From NCBI GenBank assembly GCA_030525795.1, contig JAUNEB010000013.1:1-34771 (forward strand): a DNA stretch of 34,771 nt, in the 5' to 3' direction. Of the stretch, positions 15,270 to 24,487 are shown piece by piece. Both the position numbers and the translations under genes were made by a program. The notes below the pieces were generated by a model, which was given only the letters and a program-made list of their open reading frames with translations, had not been told where the DNA came from and ran no database searches. Each line of letters begins with the position of its first letter. Position 1 is the stretch's first letter. This stretch comes from Aerococcaceae bacterium. Its GTDB lineage: Bacteria; Bacillota; Bacilli; Lactobacillales; Aerococcaceae.

Positions 15270-15824
15270 ATGAAACAACCAAAAGAAGGCGAGTTCATCA
15301 CTATTAAAAGTTATAAACACGACGGTTCACTGCACCGCACTTGGCGCGACACGATGGTTTTGAAAACGAGCGAACAAGCGATTATCGGCTGTAATGACCA
15401 CACTTTAGTAACCGAGTCGGACGGCAGACGATGGGTAACACGCGAAGCAGCGCTATTGTATTATCATCAACATTTTTGGTTTAACATTGTGGCGATGATA
15501 CGCAAGCGCGGCGTGACGTATTACTGCAACTTGGCGTCGCCATACTTAATTGACAACGAAGCCTTGAAGTACATCGACTACGACTTGGACATTAAGGTTT
15601 TTCCTGACGGTGAAAAAAGGCTGTTAGACCTTGACGAGTACACGGTTCATAGCAAGCGTTACAACTATCCAGAAGAAATCGACCGTATTTTGAAGTATAA
15701 CATTCAAGAACTCGTTCGCTGGATTGAAGAAAAGAAAGGCCCTTTTGCGCCAGAATTCATTGATATATGGTACGAAAGATATTGCCAACTTACGCACCGC
15801 AAACGTAGCAAATATAACTTATAA
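15270..15824 (+). CDS. ntdP: Nucleoside tri-/diphosphatase NtdP (DUF402)
   Basis: The 184-residue protein starts at ATG 15270, matching the family start [12 protein letters not shown]; GTG codons at 15258 and 15267 are in frame but give family-atypical ends. Marks of the DUF402 fold include [26 protein letters not shown], the metal-binding acidic residues in [14 protein letters not shown] and [10 protein letters not shown]. The Staphylococcus and Bacillus (YgaC) homologues hydrolyse nucleoside tri- and diphosphates with divalent metal. It is transcribed alone, between its own promoter and two terminators. Confidence 0.88.
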   Translation: MKQPKEGEFITIKSYKHDGSLHRTWRDTMVLKTSEQAIIGCNDHTLVTESDGRRWVTREAALLYYHQHFWFNIVAMIRKRGVTYYCNLASPYLIDNEALKYIDYDLDIKVFPDGEKRLLDLDEYTVHSKRYNYPEEIDRILKYNIQELVRWIEEKKGPFAPEFIDIWYERYCQLTHRKRSKYNL

Positions 15825-15851
15825 TAGTGTTGTCAACCATTATTGATAAAG

Positions 15852-15882
15852 CCGTCAGCTATCGCTGACGGTTTTATTATTT
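15852..15882 (+). terminator. Terminator after ntdP
   Basis: CCGTCAGC (15852-15859) pairs perfectly with GCTGACGG (15864-15871) around a TATC loop, followed by TTTTATTATTT. Confidence 0.9.
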
Positions 15883-15888
15883 TCTAAC

Positions 15889-15926
15889 AAATCCGCTTCA
15901 AGCAAGCTGCTTGGAGTGGATTTTTT
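15889..15926 (+). terminator. Second terminator before the dcw cluster
   Basis: A 16-pair stem (15889-15904 with 15908-15923, two G-U pairs, 3-base loop AGC) ends in a T run. Together with the preceding hairpin it insulates the dcw promoter from upstream transcription. The A-rich left arm means it could also act on leftward transcripts. Confidence 0.8.
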
Positions 15927-15960
15927 GCGTATAAAACAAAAAAATCACGATTTTTTAGAA

Positions 15961-16000
15961 AAATGTGGCATAAAGTGGAGGGATGTGGTAGAATATGGAT
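15961..16000 (+). promoter_or_regulatory. MraZ operator: four 10-bp direct repeats
   Basis: TGG occurs at 15966, 15976, 15986 and 15996, exactly one helical turn apart, in the contexts AATGTGGCA, AAAGTGGAG, GATGTGGTA and AATATGGAT. MraZ proteins bind tandem repeats with a 10-base period upstream of their own gene (TGGGN in Escherichia coli, AAAGTG-type boxes in mycoplasmas). The repeats cover the -35 and -10 boxes, so autorepression of the dcw cluster is likely. Confidence 0.8.
15966..15994 (+). promoter_or_regulatory. dcw cluster promoter upstream of mraZ
   Basis: TGG directly precedes TAGAAT (15989-15994), an extended -10 box. TGGCAT (15966-15971) is a poor -35 at 17 bases. The promoter is embedded in the MraZ repeats. 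Confidence 0.6.
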
Positions 16001-16028
16001 AGTTTAATCTGAGGAGGTGTATTCAATC

Positions 16029-16460
16029 GTGTTAATTGGCGAATTTCAACATAATATTGACGCAAAAGGGCGATTGATTATGCCTGCAAAATTCCGTTCG
16101 GATTTAGGGACGCAATTCATTGTAACCAAAGGATTAGACGGCTGTTTGTTCGGTTTTCCAATGGAAAGCTGGGCGACGATTCAAGATAAATTAAAAGAAT
16201 TACCTTTAGCGCGAAAAGATGCACGTTTGTTTGTCAGAAGTTTTTACTCAGCTGCCACTGAAGTTGAACTGGACAAGCAAGGTCGTATCAATTTGCCACA
16301 AAATCTCATTGAATTAGCAGGCATTGATAAAGAATGTTATGTGATTGGGGTCAATGATCGCATTGAAATTTGGAGCAGCGAGCGTTGGGATACTTATACA
16401 CATGAAGTGGATGATCAATTTGAAGATATTGCTGAAACAATGATTGATTTTGGATTTTAG
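16029..16460 (+). CDS. mraZ: Transcriptional regulator and dcw-cluster repressor MraZ
   Basis: The protein has 143 residues from GTG 16029, the length and start (LIGEFQHNIDAKGRLIMPAKFR) usual in Firmicutes. GTG 16017 is in frame but falls inside the GAGGAGG ribosome site at 16011-16017. Two AbrB-like swapped-hairpin repeats are seen: DAKGRLIMPAKF near residue 10 and DKQGRINLPQNL near residue 80. MraZ forms a ring and binds the tandem repeats just upstream to repress the dcw operon. It is first in the cluster, 14 bases before rsmH. Confidence 0.95.
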   Translation: MLIGEFQHNIDAKGRLIMPAKFRSDLGTQFIVTKGLDGCLFGFPMESWATIQDKLKELPLARKDARLFVRSFYSAATEVELDKQGRINLPQNLIELAGIDKECYVIGVNDRIEIWSSERWDTYTHEVDDQFEDIAETMIDFGF

Positions 16461-16474
16461 AAAGAAGGTAGAGT

Positions 16475-17419
16475 ATGCAATTCATTCATGAAACGGTATT
16501 ACTCAAGGAAACAATTGATGGACTGGACATTAAGCCGAATGGCGTGTACGTAGATTGCACGCTCGGCGGTGCAGGCCATGCGGCTTATTTGTTGTCGCAA
16601 CTCGATGATTCAGGGCATTTGTACGCATTTGACCAAGACATCACTGCGATTCACAATGCACAAGTCCGCTTGAAAGAACACATTGAAAAAGGCAAAGTCA
16701 CCTTTATTCACCAAAATTTTCGTCATATTAAAGAGGCGTTATTAGCGCATGGTGTGACTGAAGTTGACGGCGTTTATTATGATTTGGGCGTGTCGTCACC
16801 GCAACTCGATATTGCCGAGCGCGGTTTTAGTTATCATCAAGAAGCCAAGTTGGATATGCGCATGAATCAAACGCAAGCATTGTCAGCGTTTGAAGTCGTG
16901 AATGAATGGTCTTACGAACAATTAGTGAATATTATTTTTCGTTATGGCGAAGAAAAATTTGCCAAACGTATTGTGCGTGCGATTGAAAAAGCGCGCCAAG
17001 AAAAGCCGATTGTGACGACAACCGAATTGGCAGAATTAATCAAATCTGCCATTCCAGCAGCGACACGACGAACAGGCGGACATCCTGCTAAGCGGACGTT
17101 TCAAGCCATTCGCATTGCGGTCAATGATGAATTGGGCGCGGTCGAAGAAAGTTTAGAACAGGCGCTAGATGTATTAGCCATCGATGGACGTATTTCAGTT
17201 ATTTCGTTCCATTCGTTAGAAGATCGATTTACGAAACAATTATTCAAAGAAGTGAGCACGGCGCCAGAAGTGCCGCGCGGATTGCCGATTTTGCCAGAAC
17301 AGGCACAAGCGCCGTTTCAACTTGTGACGCGCAAGCCGATTTTGGCGAGTGAAGCAGAATTAGAAGCGAACAATCGCTCACGTAGCGCCAAGTTGCGCAT
17401 TATCAAAAAAATAAGCTAA
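16475..17419 (+). CDS. rsmH: 16S rRNA (cytosine(1402)-N4)-methyltransferase RsmH
   Basis: The 314-residue S-adenosylmethionine-dependent enzyme methylates C1402 in the ribosomal P site. The SAM-binding motif I is [11 protein letters not shown] at about residue 27. The family block [14 protein letters not shown] and the [20 protein letters not shown] segment are intact, as is [10 protein letters not shown]. The ribosome site is GAAGG. It follows mraZ directly, the standard dcw order. Confidence 0.96.
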   Translation: MQFIHETVLLKETIDGLDIKPNGVYVDCTLGGAGHAAYLLSQLDDSGHLYAFDQDITAIHNAQVRLKEHIEKGKVTFIHQNFRHIKEALLAHGVTEVDGVYYDLGVSSPQLDIAERGFSYHQEAKLDMRMNQTQALSAFEVVNEWSYEQLVNIIFRYGEEKFAKRIVRAIEKARQEKPIVTTTELAELIKSAIPAATRRTGGHPAKRTFQAIRIAVNDELGAVEESLEQALDVLAIDGRISVISFHSLEDRFTKQLFKEVSTAPEVPRGLPILPEQAQAPFQLVTRKPILASEAELEANNRSRSAKLRIIKKIS

Positions 17420-17437
17420 GAAAGTAGGTGAACAACG

Positions 17438-17848
17438 ATGGCACAACGAGCAAATCAATTCGTTCAACCACAAGTAGAGGCGCGCCATCGTTTTTCACAG
17501 GTGGCTGTTCCAACTGCTACTCCAAAAGTTAAAACAAAAACAACAAGAAAAGCGCGCACCGTTGCATTGACATCGTATGAATGGATGGTGATGGTGTTGA
17601 CGGTATTCCTAGGTGTGGGAATGATATTTTGGAGAATGAATATTCAAATTAAAACGACCGAATATCAATACGCAACGAAATCTTATGAAAGCCAAACGTC
17701 TAAATTGCAAGCACAAACAGATATCATGTTAGGTGAAATTGCGAATCAAAATAATTACGCGATTATCCAACAAGTTGCGCAGCAAGAAGGAATGACGATT
17801 AACGCAGCGAATATAAAGGAAGTTGACGATGCAACGACAAACGAATAA
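17438..17848 (+). CDS. ftsL: Cell division protein FtsL
   Basis: The 136-residue bitopic membrane protein has a basic cytoplasmic tail of about 45 residues, one membrane helix at about 48-68 (MVMVLTVFLGVGMIFW), and an extracytoplasmic coiled coil (TTEYQYATKSYESQTSKLQ). It forms a complex with FtsQ/DivIB and DivIC in the divisome. Assignment rests on topology and position between rsmH and the transpeptidase gene, since FtsL sequences diverge. It overlaps the next gene by 20 bases. Confidence 0.88.
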   Translation: MAQRANQFVQPQVEARHRFSQVAVPTATPKVKTKTTRKARTVALTSYEWMVMVLTVFLGVGMIFWRMNIQIKTTEYQYATKSYESQTSKLQAQTDIMLGEIANQNNYAIIQQVAQQEGMTINAANIKEVDDATTNE

Positions 17849-19505
17849 TCCATTTCTCAAATATTTTACGATAGTGGTTTTGATTGCGGCGGTAGGTTTA
17901 GCGGCTCGTTTTGCGCAGTTGAGCTTATTTAAGCGTGTTAATGGGGAATGGTTGAGCGATTATGGGCGCCAATCTTCAGTAGGTAGAAGTAGTATCATGC
18001 AAATTAGGCGGGGAACCATTTATGATGCTAAAGCGTCGCCGATTGTAATGGATACTACTTCTTATACGTTAGTGGCCATTTTGCAAAGTGATTGGGATAA
18101 GAATTTTGTCAAAGACCCTGACGTGACTGCGGCGACTTTGTCACGCTATGTCGATTTGTCGCGCGATGAAATTTTGGAACGGTTATTGAATCCTGATGCG
18201 TATCAAGTAGAATTTGGCGATATTGAGCCGTTGACTGCCCAAACAAAAAAAGCAATCGAAGCAGAAAATTTACCAGGCATTACATTTGTGAGCCAATCGC
18301 AACGCCAATATGTCAACCCGATTTATGCATCGCACTTAATTGGTTATACAATGCCGACGCAAGAAGAAGGCAGCCTTTCAGCAACGATTATTGAAGGCCA
18401 AACAGGAATTGAATATGCCTACAATGATGCGCTAAACGGGCGCTTAATACCGCAACAAGACGCGTTAGTTTCGGGAGAAGATATTTACTTAACATTGGAC
18501 ACTCGCTTACAAAATCAGCTCGAAGGACTAATGAATGAGTACCAACAACGCTATCAACCAGCAGCATTGCAAGTCTATTTAGTTGAGATGGAAACAGGCA
18601 AAATGATTGCGGCGGCGCAGCGACCGACATTCGACTTGAATACGTTAACGGGCATCGAAGCAGAATGGAAAAATTTGCTAATAGAAGAAGCATACGAACC
18701 TGGTTCCACAGTCAAAATGCTCACGACTGCAGTCGCATATGACAAGCAACTTTTTAGCCCGACAGAGCTATTCCAGTCGGGAAGTATCAATGTTTATGAC
18801 CAAGTCGTCAAAGACCATAACCAAGTAGGTTGGGGCGCCATCACCTTTGAAGAAGGATTTGCGCGTTCCAGTAACGTGGCGATGGTTAATTTAGTCAATC
18901 GCATGGGCGATGACGTATGGGCGACCAAATTATTAGAATTCGGCTTTGGACAGCAGACAGATTTTGGGTTGGCGAATGAATCGCTAGGCAGCGTCGTATT
19001 CGACAGCCCTGTTACGCGCACCATGTCAGGATTCGGACAAGGATTTTCTGCGACGCCTATTCAATTATTACAAGCTTACAGCGCGATTGGTAATAACGGC
19101 ACTATGCTAAAAATTCAAGTAATCAATGGCATTGGACAAAATAGTGCATATCAAGTAAAATCACTAGGGCAGCCTATTTCGTCTGACGCAGCCAATTATG
19201 TGTTAAACTTAATGATTGATACCGTCGAAAAACCTTACGGAACAGCGAGCGCATTTAAGCATCCCACAATGCGTGTCGCAGCCAAAACAGGAACTGCACA
19301 AATTGCCGATCCTAACGGCACGGGCTACTTAACTGGCGAAAATGATTACTACCACTCGGCGACAGTCTTTTTTCCAGCAGAACAGCCAAAATATATGATG
19401 TATTTAGCCATGAAACAACCGCAACAAACGTACGGAATGCTCGGCTCTCAAATATTGGGACAATTGTTCAATCGCTTTGTGAATACGGTGATGATCGGGC
19501 AATAA
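17829..19505 (+). CDS. Division-specific class B penicillin-binding protein, without PASTA domains
   Basis: The protein has 558 residues from ATG 17829 with AAAGGA upstream. An N-terminal membrane anchor (about 13-30) is followed by a dimerisation domain (QIRRGTIYD) and a transpeptidase with S293-T-V-K296, S347-S-N349 and K486-T-G488. It cross-links septal peptidoglycan and is the target of beta-lactams. Only about 70 residues follow KTG, so the PASTA domains found in Bacillus PbpB and pneumococcal PBP2x are absent. It overlaps ftsL and is followed by murE. It is equivalent to PBP2B/PBP2X/FtsI; I leave the symbol open. Confidence 0.93.
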   Translation: MQRQTNNPFLKYFTIVVLIAAVGLAARFAQLSLFKRVNGEWLSDYGRQSSVGRSSIMQIRRGTIYDAKASPIVMDTTSYTLVAILQSDWDKNFVKDPDVTAATLSRYVDLSRDEILERLLNPDAYQVEFGDIEPLTAQTKKAIEAENLPGITFVSQSQRQYVNPIYASHLIGYTMPTQEEGSLSATIIEGQTGIEYAYNDALNGRLIPQQDALVSGEDIYLTLDTRLQNQLEGLMNEYQQRYQPAALQVYLVEMETGKMIAAAQRPTFDLNTLTGIEAEWKNLLIEEAYEPGSTVKMLTTAVAYDKQLFSPTELFQSGSINVYDQVVKDHNQVGWGAITFEEGFARSSNVAMVNLVNRMGDDVWATKLLEFGFGQQTDFGLANESLGSVVFDSPVTRTMSGFGQGFSATPIQLLQAYSAIGNNGTMLKIQVINGIGQNSAYQVKSLGQPISSDAANYVLNLMIDTVEKPYGTASAFKHPTMRVAAKTGTAQIADPNGTGYLTGENDYYHSATVFFPAEQPKYMMYLAMKQPQQTYGMLGSQILGQLFNRFVNTVMIGQ

Positions 19506-19521
19506 TAGGAGGAAATGAATC

Positions 19522-21006
19522 ATGCTTGCGACAAAAATAATTGAATTACTCGCAGATGCACAATTGTACGGCAAAAAACTAGAGGGCGTTATGAGCGCGT
19601 TAGTCAATGATAGCCGCCAAGTTGTGCAAAATAGCTGTTTTATTGCGATTAAAGGAACACAATTTGATGGTCACCATGCAATGGCTGATATTGCCAAAAA
19701 AGGCGCAAGTGTGATGATGGTAGAATATTTACCAGAAGGATGGCAAAATGAACCGACACTCACGTTTGTCAAAGTGCCATCAACTTTTCGAGCGCAAGCA
19801 ATTTTAGCGAATGCATTTTATCAAGAACCAACAAAACAGTTGAATGTCGTTGCGATTACAGGAACGAATGGCAAAACTACGACAAGTACGCTCATCAGTC
19901 AATTATTGATGGCGTTGTCGCGCAAAACGGGTGTCATTGGCACGCTTCACTACAAAGTAGACCAAACGTATTATCCAGCTGTCAACACGACGCCGAATGC
20001 ACTTGTTTTGCAAGGGTTATTTGCCGAAATGGTCGAAGCGCAGTGTCAAGATGCCATTATTGAAGCTTCTTCGCATGCGTTAGCTTTAGGCAGATTGTGG
20101 TACACGGATATTGATTGTGCGATTTTTACAAATTTGACGCGCGAACATTTAGATTTTCATAAGACGATGGATGAATACGCCTATGCAAAAAGTTTACTTT
20201 TTGCGCAATTGGGGCAACAATTTCATCAAGGTAGACCTCGCTTGGCAATTATTAACGCTGACGATCCTTACGCTAACAAAATGATGCAAGCTACCGCAGC
20301 GGATATTCTCACTTACAGCATTCAAAAAGAAGCGACCGTTTACGCAACTGATTTGCGTGCGCACGATGGCAAGCAAACATTTTGTCTACATTATCAGCAA
20401 CGCATGTATGAAGTGACCATTCCGATGGTTGGCGCGTACAATGTGTCGAATTATTTGGCGGCCTTTTTATGTTTGGCAAGTTATTATGGTTTTACTGCGG
20501 ACGTTATTTTGGAGGCGACGGAGCAGTTGACTGGTGTTGAAGGACGCATGCAACGCATTGATGAAGGGCAAAATTTCAACGTAGTAGTTGATTTTGCGCA
20601 CACACCTGACGCGATTAAACGTGTGTTATCGGAATTGAAACAGCAAGCACCAGGCCGACTCGTTACGATTACAGGGCATAGTGGCGGCAATCGTGACAGC
20701 GGGGCTCGACCTGAAATTGGCGATTACGTTTTTGAATTTTCGGACGACATTATTTTTACGGCGGACAATCCACGCCACGAACCTTTTGAAAAAATTTGCC
20801 AAGAGTTAATTGGCTCGCACAACGAAAAACCGTATATTCTGATTGAAGACCGTGAGGAAGCGGTCGCGTACGCCATTCAACATGCCAAAGCAGGCGATAC
20901 ATTGCTATTTGCTGGCAAGGGCGGCGAGCTGTACCAAATTATTGGCGACGAGAAATTGTACTATGATGAAATCGCAACGATTCGTCACTACTTAAAAACG
21001 AAATAA
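19522..21006 (+). CDS. murE: UDP-MurNAc-L-Ala-D-Glu ligase MurE, predicted meso-diaminopimelate type
   Basis: The 494-residue Mur ligase adds the third residue of the stem peptide. The ATP loop is TGTNGKTT at 113-120. The carbamylated Lys is expected in YAYAKSLLF. The DNPR motif is at 415-418, essentially where it lies in the Escherichia coli enzyme (413-416), and GKGGE near 465 plus GGNRDSGARP provide the other side-chain contacts. DNPR is the signature of enzymes that add meso-DAP; lysine-adding enzymes have other residues at the Arg. AGGAGG precedes the start, 16 bases after the pbp stop. Confidence 0.95.
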   Translation: MLATKIIELLADAQLYGKKLEGVMSALVNDSRQVVQNSCFIAIKGTQFDGHHAMADIAKKGASVMMVEYLPEGWQNEPTLTFVKVPSTFRAQAILANAFYQEPTKQLNVVAITGTNGKTTTSTLISQLLMALSRKTGVIGTLHYKVDQTYYPAVNTTPNALVLQGLFAEMVEAQCQDAIIEASSHALALGRLWYTDIDCAIFTNLTREHLDFHKTMDEYAYAKSLLFAQLGQQFHQGRPRLAIINADDPYANKMMQATAADILTYSIQKEATVYATDLRAHDGKQTFCLHYQQRMYEVTIPMVGAYNVSNYLAAFLCLASYYGFTADVILEATEQLTGVEGRMQRIDEGQNFNVVVDFAHTPDAIKRVLSELKQQAPGRLVTITGHSGGNRDSGARPEIGDYVFEFSDDIIFTADNPRHEPFEKICQELIGSHNEKPYILIEDREEAVAYAIQHAKAGDTLLFAGKGGELYQIIGDEKLYYDEIATIRHYLKTK

Positions 21007-21015
21007 GGAGCATGA

Positions 21016-21972
21016 ATGATGGAATTACTAATCCCTTTTGCGACGAGCTTTGCCTTAACGGTAACGTTCATGCCGTTTTTTATCGGCTACTTTAATTACA
21101 AAAAAATTGGACAAACTATTCGAGAAGAAGGGCCGCAATGGCACGACGTAAAAACAGGAACGCCAACAATGGGCGGTACTGTGTTTATCGCAGCAATTTT
21201 AGTGACGTTAATCGTGAGTGCCTTTTTGATGAAGTTGATGAACGGGCAAATGTGGATGGTCATCTTAACATTTTTGTTGTTTGGTGGCATCGGTTTTATG
21301 GATGACTTTATTAGTATCTTTAGAAAGCAAAACGAAGGCTTGACTCCGAAACAAAAATTCGTGGCACAATTGATTTTTTCAGGATTGGTAGTGTGTCTGG
21401 GTTTGTTTACAGGCGTAAAATTGGACAATCCGATTCCGTTTTTGGCGGTGCCTAGCGCGCTCGTGTTAGTGCCGTTTGCGTTCATTTGGATTACAGGATT
21501 TTCGAACGCAGTTAATTTGACGGATGGTTTAGATGGCTTAGCTGGTGGGCTGAACTGTATTGCGTACATGGCATATTTTGTCGTGGCGTTGCAACACGGA
21601 AACGCAACAATTCTACTTGTTTGCTTAGTTGTCGTCGGCGCATTGTTAGGTTTTTTGATTTATAATAAAAAACCTGCTAAAATTTTCATGGGAGACGTTG
21701 GTTCGCTCGCTTTAGGCGCAGGTTTAGCCATTATTTCGTTGATTTTGAATGATCCATGGAGCTTACTCATTGTCGGGATTGTATTCGTTATCGAAACAGC
21801 GAGCGTTATTTTGCAAGTGGCGTACTTCAAAAAAACTAAAAAACGTCTATTCAAAATGAGTCCAATTCATCACCATTTTGAGATGAGTGGCTGGTCTGAA
21901 CAAAAAGTCGTAACCGTTTTTTGGACAGTCGGCATGTTAGCAGGACTTTATTATTCTGTATTATGGGCATAG
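21016..21972 (+). CDS. mraY: Phospho-MurNAc-pentapeptide transferase MraY
   Basis: This 318-residue polytopic membrane enzyme makes lipid I from UDP-MurNAc-pentapeptide and undecaprenyl phosphate. Family blocks present are GTPTMGGTVF, the Asp pair in GFMDDFI, NAVNLTDGLDGLAGG, MGDVGSLALG and the MSPIHHHFEMSGWSE loop. About ten membrane helices are visible. Two adjacent ATG codons (21016 and 21019) could start it; the second has better spacing from AAGGAG. Confidence 0.96.
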   Translation: MMELLIPFATSFALTVTFMPFFIGYFNYKKIGQTIREEGPQWHDVKTGTPTMGGTVFIAAILVTLIVSAFLMKLMNGQMWMVILTFLLFGGIGFMDDFISIFRKQNEGLTPKQKFVAQLIFSGLVVCLGLFTGVKLDNPIPFLAVPSALVLVPFAFIWITGFSNAVNLTDGLDGLAGGLNCIAYMAYFVVALQHGNATILLVCLVVVGALLGFLIYNKKPAKIFMGDVGSLALGAGLAIISLILNDPWSLLIVGIVFVIETASVILQVAYFKKTKKRLFKMSPIHHHFEMSGWSEQKVVTVFWTVGMLAGLYYSVLWA

Positions 21973-21981
21973 GTGACAATA

Positions 21982-23376
21982 ATGAACTTAAATAATCAAC
22001 AAGTATTAGTGATGGGCTTCGGCCTCACTGGAAAAAGCGTCGCGAACTTTTTAGTTGCAAATGGCGCGCAAGTAACTGTCATTGACCGAGGGGATGTTCC
22101 ACAAGACCCGTCGGTTCATTTGCTTTTACAAAAAGGTGTCCAATTTATTTGGGGAGAACATCCGCTAGAATTATTAGAAACGCCTTTTGCATTTATCGTC
22201 AAAAATCCAGGCATTAAATACACCGTGCCATTTGTTCAAGCAGCGATGGAGCGTGGTATTCCTATTTATACCGATGTCGAGTTGGCGTACCGTTTTTCTA
22301 AAGCACCAATTATCGGCATTACAGGCAGTAACGGCAAGACAACGACTACGAGTTTAATGCATCAATTATTGCAACATCGCCAAAATGGACAAGCTTTCTT
22401 AGCAGGAAATATTGGCATTCCAACGCTCGATGTGGTGCCGAATGCAACTCAAGAAGATGTGATTGTTATGGAATTGTCCAGTTTTCAATTAGAAGGCACC
22501 GAGCAGTTTACGCCGAGCATCGCGGTAATGACGAATATTTTTGATGCGCACGCAGATTATCATGGCTCACACGAAGCTTATGTTGCTGCTAAATTTAAGT
22601 TGCTGAAAAACTTGACGTCTCAAGAATTTGTCGTATTCAATTACGATTCCGTGCCGTTGAAAGCAACTTGTTTGGCAAGTCTCGCGCAAAAAGTGCCATT
22701 TTCAATAGATAATGTAGACGATTTTGTACGCGAAAATGGCGCCTACGTCGAAAACGAAAGCGTATATTTCCAAGGCGAAAAAGTAGCAGAAGTTGCTGAT
22801 ATTTTAATTCCTGGCAAACATAACGTAGAAAATGCACTGGCGGCGCTTGCGGTGGCTAAATTACACCAAGTGCCGAATGCAGCCATTGTGCAAGTGTTGC
22901 GCACGTATACAGGAATGCCACACCGTATCCAAAAAATTGCCGAAAGTAACGGACGGTTATTTTATAACGATTCAAAAGCAACCAATGAAACCGCGACAAA
23001 TACAGCGCTTGATAGCTTTAAACAACCAACGCATTACATTGGCGGCGGTTTGGATCGTGGCGGTGGATTTGATGAACTCATCCCGCATTTGACGAATGTG
23101 ACGGCCGCGTATTTATACGGACAAAGCAAAGAAAAAATGCAACGCACATTCCAAGCGGCTAACGTACCGCAAATTCAACTGTTTGAAACATTAGTAGAAG
23201 CAACTACGGCAGCTTATCACAACGCCAAAAAAGGCGAAGTCGTCTTATTATCGCCAAGTTGCGCAAGCTGGGATCAATTTGCAAATTTTGAAGAACGCGG
23301 CAATACCTTTGAAGCGACTGTGCGGCACTTATTAGCGACGGATCCTTATAAGGAGAATGACGATGAAAGAAATTAA
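21982..23376 (+). CDS. murD: UDP-MurNAc-L-alanine:D-glutamate ligase MurD
   Basis: The protein has 464 residues from ATG 21982, which has AGGTGA 5 bases upstream; GTG 21973 is in frame but its site would be missing. The N-terminal Rossmann motif is GFGLTGKS, the ATP loop is TGSNGKTTT at about 114-122, and ELSSFQLEG and IFDAHADYHGS are typical MurD blocks. The C-terminal domain contains YNDSKATNETAT and SPSCASWDQFANFEERG. It adds D-Glu in the cytoplasmic phase of wall synthesis. It overlaps murG by 14 bases. Confidence 0.96.
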   Translation: MNLNNQQVLVMGFGLTGKSVANFLVANGAQVTVIDRGDVPQDPSVHLLLQKGVQFIWGEHPLELLETPFAFIVKNPGIKYTVPFVQAAMERGIPIYTDVELAYRFSKAPIIGITGSNGKTTTTSLMHQLLQHRQNGQAFLAGNIGIPTLDVVPNATQEDVIVMELSSFQLEGTEQFTPSIAVMTNIFDAHADYHGSHEAYVAAKFKLLKNLTSQEFVVFNYDSVPLKATCLASLAQKVPFSIDNVDDFVRENGAYVENESVYFQGEKVAEVADILIPGKHNVENALAALAVAKLHQVPNAAIVQVLRTYTGMPHRIQKIAESNGRLFYNDSKATNETATNTALDSFKQPTHYIGGGLDRGGGFDELIPHLTNVTAAYLYGQSKEKMQRTFQAANVPQIQLFETLVEATTAAYHNAKKGEVVLLSPSCASWDQFANFEERGNTFEATVRHLLATDPYKENDDERN

Positions 23377-24469
23377 ACGCGTAGTATTATCTGGCGGCGG
23401 CACAGGTGGACATATTTATCCAGCGCTCGCTTTGCTCAAACGTATGCAACAAAAATATCCAAATTTAGAATGTTTATACATTGGAAGCGCAAAAGGCTTA
23501 GAGGCACGTATTGTAGCTCAAGCGGGGATTCGTTTTGAAAGTGTGGAAGTGCAAGGATTTAAGCGAAGTTTGTCGCCTGAAAACTTGAAAACATTATGGT
23601 TAGCAACGACGAGTGTCCCAAAATCAATGCGTTTGCTTAAAGCGTTCCAACCAGATGTTGTCATTGGAACAGGCGGTTATGTATGCGGGCCTGTTTTGTT
23701 GGCGGCAACGCTTTTGAAAATTCCAACGCTCATTCACGAACAAAATAGTGTCGCGGGCGTTACCAATCGCTTATTGCGCAATCGCGTTAATTTAATTGCG
23801 ACGTGTTTTGAAGAAGTGGCGCCTTATTTTGCGCCTGCTACTGACAAAATTCGTCTAACAGGCAATCCGCGTGGGCAAGAAGTCGTTGAAACGCCGCAAG
23901 TTGACCAATTTTTAGAAACACACTACCAATTTTCAAGTGAAAAGCCAACGGTACTTATTTTTGGAGGAAGTCGTGGCGCGCCCGCAATCAATCGTGCGGC
24001 TTTGGATGCGATTGAACAATTTGGGAATAAAGATTACCAAGTCATTATTGCGACAGGGCAAGCGCATTTTGATACGTTGGCAAGCGAATTGACGGAATTG
24101 CCAGCGAATGTGCGTGTAGTGCCGTATGTTGACAATATGCCGACATTGTTGCGAAGCGTGCAGCTTGTCGTCTGTCGCAGTGGTGCGACTACTTTAACAG
24201 AGCTGACGGCGCTTGGATTGCCGAGTATTTTGATTCCGAGTCCGTACGTGACGGCAAATCATCAAGAACATAACGCGCTCGCTTTAGTTAATCGCCAAGC
24301 TGCGTTAATGATTCGCGAAAAAGAATTGACCGTAGCTCAATTAGTAGACAATATTGACCAATTATTACTATCACCTGAGACGTTAGCGAATATGGCGCAA
24401 GCGGCAAAAGCACTCGGTATTACGGATGCTTCAACGCGCATTATCGAGGCAATCGAAACCATTTTATAA
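23363..24469 (+). CDS. murG: UDP-GlcNAc:lipid I GlcNAc transferase MurG
   Basis: The protein has 368 residues from ATG 23363; the upstream ATG 23357 is one base from AAGGAG and so unlikely. The glycine loop GGGTGGH is at 11-17, and IGTGGYVCGPVLLAA, IHEQNSVAGVTNR and the donor-binding CRSGATTLTEL segment are intact. The GT28 glycosyltransferase turns lipid I into lipid II at the inner face of the membrane. Confidence 0.96.
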   Translation: MKEIKRVVLSGGGTGGHIYPALALLKRMQQKYPNLECLYIGSAKGLEARIVAQAGIRFESVEVQGFKRSLSPENLKTLWLATTSVPKSMRLLKAFQPDVVIGTGGYVCGPVLLAATLLKIPTLIHEQNSVAGVTNRLLRNRVNLIATCFEEVAPYFAPATDKIRLTGNPRGQEVVETPQVDQFLETHYQFSSEKPTVLIFGGSRGAPAINRAALDAIEQFGNKDYQVIIATGQAHFDTLASELTELPANVRVVPYVDNMPTLLRSVQLVVCRSGATTLTELTALGLPSILIPSPYVTANHQEHNALALVNRQAALMIREKELTVAQLVDNIDQLLLSPETLANMAQAAKALGITDASTRIIEAIETIL

Positions 24470-24487
24470 TGAGAAGGAGGGGAGTCC

